A stretch of 12,062 bases of DNA, from contig CAJUCO010000012.1 of NCBI GenBank assembly GCA_910585245.1, positions 1 through 12,062 on the forward strand, written 5' to 3'. The notes under the pieces are model-generated. The model saw only the letters and a list, made by a program, of their open reading frames with translations, was not told where the DNA came from and did no database searches. Source of the DNA: an uncultured Oscillibacter sp. (lineage in GTDB: Bacteria; Bacillota; Clostridia; Oscillospirales; Oscillospiraceae). Positions within the stretch are counted from its first letter, which is position 1; each line of letters begins with the position of its first letter. Below, in pieces: positions 1 through 6,000 of the stretch. Made by a program: the position numbers and the translations under genes.

Positions 1-27
1 TCAAAATTTCTCATTTCCACACACTGA

Positions 28-232
28 TCAAACGCTTATGAATACAGATTCTTAGCATTGGGAATCTATAGAATCTCCAAAGAAACTAAAGCGCAGCAAT
101 ACTCTGGGGAAACCGAGGAGCTGGAACGCCAGCGAGAAGAGGAGCGGCGGGAGATCGACATGGTGCGGAAATCAAATGAAATTCTGTTGCACCTCATTCA
201 GGACAAGCACCGGGAGAAGGGGGGACCGCTAG
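28..232 (+). pseudogene. Possible small coiled-coil protein, 3' end disrupted at a G-tract
   Basis: The plus frame is open from position 28, after a TGA at 25-27, and its first recognised start is a TTG at 58. The predicted peptide is very rich in Glu, Arg and Gln (for example EELERQREEERREI) and looks like one long amphipathic helix or coiled coil, ending near position 217. The frame then crosses a run of six G (219-224) and stays open to 531, overlapping genes on the other strand. If the run had five G, the frame would end at the TAG at 230-232, in the loop of a hairpin followed by a T-rich stretch, where a gene end would be expected. That suggests a one-base slip, but a sequencing error or a chance ORF is equally possible. 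No ribosome binding site is visible at the TTG and no family is recognised, so no function is proposed. Confidence 0.25.
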
Positions 233-252
233 GGGCGGTCTCTTTTCTTTTT
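224..252 (+). terminator. Hairpin with T-rich tail
   Basis: A perfect 6-bp stem (GACCGC 224-229 with GCGGTC 235-240) closes a 5-base loop and is followed on the plus strand by TCTTTTCTTTTT. This is a plausible Rho-independent terminator for a plus-strand transcript coming from the left edge. On the minus strand the hairpin is followed by C-rich sequence, so it is a poor terminator in that direction. The loop contains CTAG, which gives a stop codon on both strands. Confidence 0.5.
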
Positions 253-411
253 CCGGAGCTTAGCCCAGAGGACAGGGACCAGCCAGACCAGGGAGTGGCC
301 CAGGCAGTAGGAACCGTAGGCAATGCCATAGAGGGCAAGGGGCAAGGCAAAGACAAATGGCGCCTCCTTTGTAACACGGATTTTCTTCAGGACGGAGCAG
401 ATCAGCGGCAC
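229..411 (-). CDS. Small hydrophobic (membrane) protein downstream of the Rep gene
   Basis: A 60-aa product if the GTG at 411 is the start. Residues about 17-50 form a long hydrophobic stretch (FVFALPLALYGIAYG, then SLVWLVPVLWA), enough for one or two membrane passes, followed by a strongly basic tail (KLRKKKRDRP) expected to stay in the cytoplasm. Codons end mostly in G or C like the neighbouring genes, which favours a real gene. The start is doubtful: there is no ribosome binding site in front of the GTG. A purine-rich AGAAGGGCGG lies further upstream at the end of the Rep frame, placed as if for a start at a GTA codon (430-432), so the true start may have been lost by mutation. It lies just after the broken replication gene on the same strand and probably belonged to the same element. 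The family is not recognised. Confidence 0.45.
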   Translation of the reverse strand: MPLICSVLKKIRVTKEAPFVFALPLALYGIAYGSYCLGHSLVWLVPVLWAKLRKKKRDRP

Positions 412-428
412 GGTGGCGTCCGATTGTG

Positions 429-1426
429 TTACACTACCGCCCTTCTAGCGGAGCACAGGGACTGGAAGTCCAGGATTAACGCCTCCTGCTGGGGGGATAT
501 CCGTCCGGCGGAATTGGCGGCGATGCCGTAAATATCCATGATTCCCATAGTCTTCATCAGGATATAGAGGGACGGGCCCACCTGGCTTTCAATCCAGTTC
601 CGAATGCGCTCCACGCCGTGCCGGATGACTTCCCGGGAGACAAGCCGGACCTTATCCAGTTCGTCCACGAAGTTCTGCCACCACTCACAGACGGTACACC
701 GGCTGATGTTACTGTCATCCCGCTCTATGAAGCTGAATTTGTCATTGATCACCTGTGCGGCCAGCTTCCCTACGGTTTTGGAGTCCGTCACAGCCTCCAC
801 AAAGGCGTTGGCGTTGGCGGAGCGCATGACCAGCTCCACCCGGACCCAGTGCCCGTCTACGCCTTGCTCCAGGGCCTTGTCGTAGATGCGGACACACGGA
901 AGTCCGAGGAGGGAGCACCTATATATACGGTGGCTCCGGCCTTGCTTACGCCGTCGATGGATTCATGGATATCTTTCCATCTCATGCGGCTGTTGACGGC
1001 GTTGGCCCGGGTCCTGACTATGATTTCGTCCATGTTCAGATATCCCTCCCAGTCATCACACGCAATGTCGATACGGGAGACGTTGACGGCTTCATCCGCC
1101 GCCAGGAGCCGGAACAACGCGGGAAACGCGACACTTTCCTTGCCCTGCCTGTCCTTTGCTCCCAGCCTGGACATGGTTTCAAAGGCCCGGCAGCCGTTGC
1201 CGGACATACTCACGCATATGCCCATATTCTTGAAATGCTGGTTTTCCCTGGGTTCATGGCATACGCAGATATCCGAGAACCGTAGCACCTTGTTATAGCC
1301 CAGGAGGCTGTAGCCCGTATCCTGGAACAAGGCCGGATCTAAGCCCAGGTAGTCCCGGATGACTTCATTGGGGTCTTCCCTCTTTACCGAGAATGTCAGC
1401 CAGTCAATGAGCACTTCGCATTTCAT
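429..1426 (-). pseudogene. Replication initiator, Rep_trans/RstA-like, frameshifted
   Basis: Begins at ATG 1426 (MKCEVLIDWLTFSV) behind a good ribosome binding site (GGGGAG, 7 nt away). The protein matches the Rep_trans type of initiator found in RstA of filamentous phages, rolling-circle plasmids and Tn916-type elements: the N-terminal IDWLTFSV strand, GYNKVLRF, MGICVSMSGNGCRAFE and the acidic core VNVSRIDIACDDWEGYL. After IGAPSSDFRV the frame runs into an early stop at about 857. Two bases on, the neighbouring frame continues with the expected family sequence (RIYDKALEQGVDGHWVRVELVMRS) and ends at TAA 429-431. Removing one GT from the GTGTGT-like tract (ACACAC on the plus strand, 892-897) restores CGT GTC CGC ATC and one ORF of about 331 aa, a normal length for the family. 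The break is therefore a dinucleotide duplication, or an assembly or sequencing error at that tract. Such proteins normally nick the element's origin to start rolling-circle replication. Confidence 0.8.
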
Positions 1427-1617
1427 TGGTAGTCTCCCCTTCTGTCTGTCATGAGTACCCCCATGATTACTTCCGGGGGTCCGGGTGGCCCTGTGGGCCT
1501 CCCGGATTCCCTGTAGTTTTTCCTTTTCACGGTAGCACGGCATATCCTCTCGACATTCCAGGTGTTACCAATTGCCGCACGACGGAGCATCGTCAAGCAA
1601 ATCTTCAAGAGCCTCGT

Positions 1618-1929
1618 TCAAGTGTCCAGAGCGGCCTCGACTACCCGGCCCTTATCATCGAAGAACAGCCGGACCTTATCGCCGGGGTTCATGCCCGCCC
1701 ATACGTTTGGGCTGATGCACTTCTTTTTCTCCGCCTTGAAGCCGCTGGCTTCGTAGTCGTCGGAGACGTAATCACTGACGGGAGAAAATACGTACATATT
1801 GTAGTAGGGCCGCTTCTCGCCGCTTTTGAGCTCGAACAGGCCGGAGGCCCAGCCGAGGAAGACATAGCCCTGGTATGCGGGGTCGATCTTCATTTCCTTT
1901 TTCGCTTCGCTTTTCTCTTCGTTACTCAT
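1618..1929 (-). CDS. Small element protein, possible ssDNA-binding partner of Rep
   Basis: A 103-aa protein with a clear ribosome binding site (AAGGA, 7 nt before ATG 1929). After a charged leader (MSNEEKSEAKKEMKIDP) it is a compact beta-rich domain: QGYVFLGWASGLFEL, PYYNMYVFSPV, a SDDYEASGFKAEKK segment and a final GDKVRLFFDDKGRVVEAAL. The size, the beta character, aromatic residues on strands and the position directly upstream of a Rep_trans initiator recall RstB/gene-V-type single-stranded DNA-binding proteins, which coat displaced strands during rolling-circle replication. This role is inferred from context and general look, not from a diagnostic motif. It is first in the minus-strand unit; about 190 bp without a convincing gene separates it from the Rep start. 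Confidence 0.6.
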   Translation of the reverse strand: MSNEEKSEAKKEMKIDPAYQGYVFLGWASGLFELKSGEKRPYYNMYVFSPVSDYVSDDYEASGFKAEKKKCISPNVWAGMNPGDKVRLFFDDKGRVVEAALDT

Positions 1930-1965
1930 ATAGAGTTCCTTTCCGGGGTCCTGCCCCTACGCTTT

Positions 1966-1999
1966 ATAAAAAATCAGCCGGACAACCGACCGTTGTCCG
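1966..1999 (-). terminator. Hairpin with T-tract between promoter and first gene (terminator or attenuator)
   Basis: On the minus strand CGGACAAC (1999-1992) pairs perfectly with GTTGTCCG (1986-1979) around a 5-base loop, followed by GCTGATTTTTTAT. This has the form of a Rho-independent terminator. It lies about 40 bp upstream of the ATG at 1929 and just downstream of a TATAAT at 2018-2013, so a transcript from that promoter must pass it before reaching the genes. It may attenuate the replication unit, or end a transcript from further upstream. A cruciform serving as a replication origin is another option. Confidence 0.6.
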
Positions 2000-2012
2000 A
2001 CTGTCAAATAGC

Positions 2013-2045
2013 ATTATAGAATCCACCGTCCAATATGTATTGTAC
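2013..2045 (-). promoter_or_regulatory. Candidate promoter with overlapping palindrome (operator-like)
   Basis: A perfect -10 element TATAAT is read on the minus strand at 2018-2013, pointing towards the 103-aa gene. No good -35 hexamer is seen at the usual distance. The -35 region instead carries an imperfect palindrome at 2028-2045: GTCCAATA, two bases, TATTGTAC (7 of 8 arm positions match). A dyad over a -35 box is a common place for a repressor or activator, so this may be a regulated promoter. No regulator gene is visible in the window. Confidence 0.4.
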
Positions 2046-2121
2046 TCCTACAGAGTTTTGGCGTCTCTTTTAAGGGAAGTATTGCTGGGAGGTCACTTCG
2101 GCGGTTTCCACAAAGGTATTA

Positions 2122-2150
2122 TTGAAATAGCAGGGGTCCTGTACTATAAT
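2122..2150 (+). promoter_or_regulatory. Sigma-A-type promoter for the zinc-ribbon gene
   Basis: TTGAAA (2122-2127), exactly 17 bases, then TATAAT (2145-2150). Transcription should begin near 2157, only about 9 bases before the GTG start at 2166. It is back to back with the minus-strand promoter at 2013-2018. Confidence 0.75.
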
Positions 2151-2165
2151 TAGGGTAACAAATCG

Positions 2166-2423
2166 GTGTTTGAGGGGGATATATTTACGCAATGTCCATT
2201 TTGCGGAACAGAGATGGTATGCGGAGAACTGAGAAACAGCGGCGGAACTTATTTTCTTCCAGAAGGACATAGAACACCAAGATTGTATTCGGAGGGCTCT
2301 ATGAAAAAAGTGGGAGCATTCATGTTGCCACCGAGTCCTTTTGACGCCTTACTTCACCCCCATTTTTTAACTGCCCATTGGTGTAAGACGTGTAATAAAA
2401 TCATCATAGATTGTGAGCATTAA
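2166..2423 (+). CDS. Small zinc-ribbon protein (DUF6487-like)
   Basis: An 85-aa protein with two cysteine pairs that make a split zinc ribbon: CPFC near the N-terminus (followed by GTEMVCGEL) and CKTC near the C-terminus (WCKTCNKIIIDCEH). The CPFCG-x-EM-x-x-G opening, a middle segment and a closing C-x-x-C-KKIIID pattern are typical of the small DUF6487-type family, whose function is unknown; the resemblance is from memory. The GTG at 2166 is chosen because the first internal ATG (2214) would remove the first cysteine pair and there is a TAG at 2151-2153 upstream. With the promoter ending at 2150 the message would have almost no leader, and the GGG that could act as ribosome binding site lies before the expected transcription start. 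It forms a one-gene unit with its own promoter and terminator. Confidence 0.75.
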   Translation: MFEGDIFTQCPFCGTEMVCGELRNSGGTYFLPEGHRTPRLYSEGSMKKVGAFMLPPSPFDALLHPHFLTAHWCKTCNKIIIDCEH

Positions 2424-2446
2424 GCGATTACAATTCCCATTTACCG

Positions 2447-2481
2447 GGCAGTCGTCCATTAACAGATGGCTGCCTGTTTTT
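2447..2481 (+). terminator. Rho-independent terminator after the zinc-ribbon gene
   Basis: A 10-bp stem with two G-U pairs (GGCAGTCGTC 2447-2456 with GATGGCTGCC 2465-2474), an 8-base loop and a TGTTTTTG tail, 24 bp after the TAA at 2421-2423. Confidence 0.75.
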
Positions 2482-2983
2482 GATATTTTGACGAGTGGTT
2501 TGCCGAAGCGGCTTTCAGCAACACGAATCTGAAAACGGAGTTTCGGCCTTTCCGGGAAACGCGTGGAGGAGAACGGGGTTTGGCAATTTCACGAAAACGG
2601 ATTGCCTGGAATGGGGCCTTGCACTATGCGGGGAGAACCCACGGGAAGACAGGAAAAACGCAATGAAAAAATATACCTACGAGTTTACCACGGCAAAGGG
2701 GAAACCGGGGCTGAAGGGTTTTGAAAAGTGTGAAACTTGAAAGAGAAATGGGCAAATAGGGGATGGAGGACTGAAAATCCTTCACTGCAAGAGACTGTGG
2801 CGTCATGATTTCCATGAGGGAAGCGGAGGACAGATCTCTTATTTATCGGGAAGCTGCCGGGTAAAGGCGGCTCCTTATTTCAAAATGCCGGCCAAGAGTT
2901 TTGGGATTGGTCTGAGGCAACCCCCATGCAAAAGGGGAATTTTGGCCAAAATCCGGGGCTTCAAAAAGGTGAAAAATCCCATC
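2482..2983. other. Intergenic stretch without a convincing gene
   Basis: About 500 bp between the terminator and the promoter of the M60 gene. The only item of note is a 25-codon ORF at 2663-2740 (MKKYTYEFTTAKGK...) with an AGGA 9 nt upstream. Its first residues resemble the start of small sigma-factor-like or HTH proteins often carried by clostridial mobile elements, and it then ends abruptly, so it may be a remnant. No tRNA, IS end, clear riboswitch or array is seen. Purine-rich tracts (AAAGGGGAA, GGAAGCGGAGGA) do not line up with usable starts. Confidence 0.4.
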
Positions 2984-3012
2984 TTGCCAAGCTGTGGAGA
3001 ACTTGCTATAAT
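2984..3012 (+). promoter_or_regulatory. Strong sigma-A-type promoter with extended -10
   Basis: TTGCCA (2984-2989), 17 bases, TATAAT (3007-3012), with TGC directly before the -10 (extended -10). Transcription should start near 3019 and give a leader of about 60 nt before the ATG at 3080. The promoter lies inside the longer reading frame opening at 2885, which is a main reason for not using that upstream start. Confidence 0.8.
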
Positions 3013-3079
3013 CTATCCACCATTGCGGTTCCGGGCACGGCTGTTCCGGCCCGAACGCGGAAATGAGAGGGCATCATCT

Positions 3080-6000
3080 ATGCGTATCAGAAAACGAATC
3101 TTGTCCTTGCTGCTGGCAGGGGCGCTGCTTTTGCCTGGCCTTCCGCCGGCGGAGGCCGCCTGGGATGGCGGAAACAACGGCCGCCTCGCCGCCACGGTTC
3201 GGGTAGACTGGCCCCAGACGCAGGCGGCTCTCCGAGACCGGGAGGTCCGGGCGGAGTTGTTTCAGAGCGGCCGCTCCCTGGGAACCTTGGACCTGGCGGA
3301 GGATGGCCGCACCGAAGTTGGAGGCTATCCGGCGGAGGTAACCCTCCGGAACCAGGACGGAGGCCCCTTAAGCGGCGGCCGCTGGCCGGGGTATCTGGAC
3401 CTTGAGGTCTCCGGGCTTCCCCAGGGGGACTACGCTCTGGAGCTCACGGGAGAGGGCTACACCGCCTTTCGTCAGAACCTGACCCTGGGGGATTACTCCC
3501 AGCACGTCATTCTGGGTACGGGGGACGCCTCCTTTACCCTGGGAGATGTAAACGGCGACGGACAGGTCAACAGCCGGGACCGGGAGGAGCTTTCCAAGGC
3601 GCTGGCCTCCACCGCCCAGCGGGATCTGGAGCGCTATGATCTCAACGGAGACGGCGAGATTGATATTTATGATCTGGCCATTGTCAGCCGGAACCTTTAC
3701 GCAGAGGGCCTCCCGGAGGTTCGGGACACCCAGCTTCTGGCTCCGCCGGTGGAGGACGTCCACCTGGGCGGCGGGAACAGCCTGTCCTCCGGCAGTTTGG
3801 AGGACCTGTTCTCGGACAATGGCCGGACGGTGACGGTGGCCGGTAGCCCCCTGGAGCTTCAAATCGCCTTGTCCCGGGCGGTGGAGATGGAGGAAGTCCA
3901 AATCACCTCTCCCGACGGCCCCGGGGCCATGCTGGAGGGCAATGTGGCTTTGGGGCTTGCAAACGGGGAGACGGAGACTGTGCCCTTTGACCTTTCTCTG
4001 CCTGAAGGCGTCCGCGCCATCAGCGCTGTGGAGGGCCGCCGGGTGGTGAAGATCTCCCTGGGCCGCCGGGTGGCAGTGAAGGAGATCACCATTACCGTGA
4101 CCCGTACTGCCGGAGGGGACTACACCACGGTAGAGTCCATCCAATTCCTCCGGGAGGTGGTGCCGGAGGCCCCCTCCATCGCCAGCGGCGTGGTGCGGAA
4201 TCTCAAGGCCACGGCGGGAAGCGAGCAGGTTAGCCTCCGCTGGAGCGAGGTGCCCAACATCTCCGGCTACCGGGTGGACTACTGGCTCAAAGACGGCAGC
4301 GGCAGCCGCCGGTCTCTTCAGGTGGATGTGCCCCAGGCGGAAATTACAGGGCTGGAGAACCTGAAAACCTACCTCTTCACCGTCACACCCATCGACGGCA
4401 AGTGGGAGGGTGCCGCCAGCGACCCCGTGGAGGCCACGCCTCAGCCCGCCAAGGCCCCCGGCGCCCCGGACATGGTGAATGTGGGCGAACTGGACGGCGC
4501 GCTGTCTGTGAGCTGGAAAGCCAGCGAGGGCGGCACCTTCTATGAGGTCTACTACAAGGCGGAAAGCGACGGGGACTACCGCCAGTGGGGAAGCCGCCTG
4601 GATACCACCAGCACCACCATCACCGGGTTGACCAACGGCGTCACCTATTCCATCTACATTGTGGCGGGGAATGAAATCGGCCTCAGCGGCCCCTCCCGCA
4701 TCTCCCAGGGAACGCCCAAGGCCGTGGACTACTCCCGCCCCGAGGGCATCCCCACTGAGGGTATTTTGGAGGGCTCCGCCATTGAGCGGGTCTGGCTGCG
4801 GGACAGCGGAAACGTGGCCTCCAAGGAGTACCCCGCCGGACAGCCTTTCCAGGCGTCCTATATGAACGACGGCGATTTCCGCACCCACTGGACGTCCCAG
4901 CACTATTACGACGGAAACTGGGCCCGGAACAAGCAGGTGCTGGCCTCCTTTGCCCAGCCCGTGGACCTGAGCAGCGTCATTTGGGTGCCCCGGCTGGACG
5001 GCACTTACCGGAACAACCTGCGGCTCTATACCGTCACCGTCTGGCGCCAGGGGGACGATCTCAGCGGTCCCGGTACCCTGGTGTCTCCGGACCCCTTCCA
5101 GGGGGGACTTGCCAACGACCACAACACCTGGCTGCCCGTGGGGAACAACCCCGGTACGACCCGGTTTGCCGTGCTGCCCTTCGAGCCCGTCACGGACGTG
5201 GTGCAGATCGGCATTACCATTGAGCAGAAGGACTATTCGGCGGTGAGCCTGTCGGAGCTCTTGTTTATGGAGTACGACCCTGCCCGTTGCTTGCCGGACA
5301 ACATTGCCGCGCTCTTTGGCGACGATTTACGGACCTCCTTGAAGCCCGGCGTCAGCCAAGCGGATATTGACGCCTTGCGGGCCCGGTTGGAGAGCGACGA
5401 GAAAAACTATTACATGAACCTGTCCACTCTGGCCGACGAGTTGGCCCTGGCAGAGGAATTGCTGCCGCCCCAGGGACAGAGCACAGGCGCGCTGGTAAAC
5501 GGCGTGGAATCCCGGGACGGCGCGGCGGACAGCGCGAACTACAAGCAGGGCGGCAGCGTTCTCCAGCCTCTGGGCGCGGCGGCCAAGGCGAACCAGGAGA
5601 TTACAATCTACGCCTCCGGCATCCCGGAGGGAGAGGTGCTGAAGGTTTACGCCAGCCAGTTCAACGCCGAGGCGTCCGACTGGCTGAAAGAGTTCGGTTC
5701 TCTCCACAATGGGCGGAACATACTGACCGTTCCCAAGATCGGCAGCCAGAACACCCCCCGGGGCGGCAGCCTGTACCTGACCTACGGCGGCACCAACCCG
5801 GAGGGCATCCGCCTCCACATCCGCCGGGGAACGGATATCCCGGTGCTGGAGCTGGCGGATTGGCACAATCTGAGCGAGACCCGGCGGCAAGAGGAGCTGG
5901 AACGTTATGTGGACGAACTGGCGTCCTACGCCGCCGGACTGACCGGAGACTCCAACACGAATATTCTCAATGTCACGGAGATTTCCACCCCCACGGTGCT

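Noticed and set aside
1423..1608. 61-codon minus-strand ORF whose TGA overlaps the Rep start (ATGA)
   Set aside because: The overlap is suggestive of coupling, but the peptide is Pro/Gly/Arg-rich with a TTG start, has no convincing ribosome binding site and no family resemblance.
2885..3079. Upstream extension of the M60 reading frame (65 extra residues)
   Set aside because: It contains the promoter (TTGCCA-17-TATAAT), lacks a ribosome binding site, and would bury the signal peptide that starts at 3080.
3368..5122. 584-codon minus-strand ORF opposite the M60 gene
   Set aside because: Antisense shadow of the dockerin, Fn3 and discoidin coding region; Gly/His/Ala-rich product without domain features.
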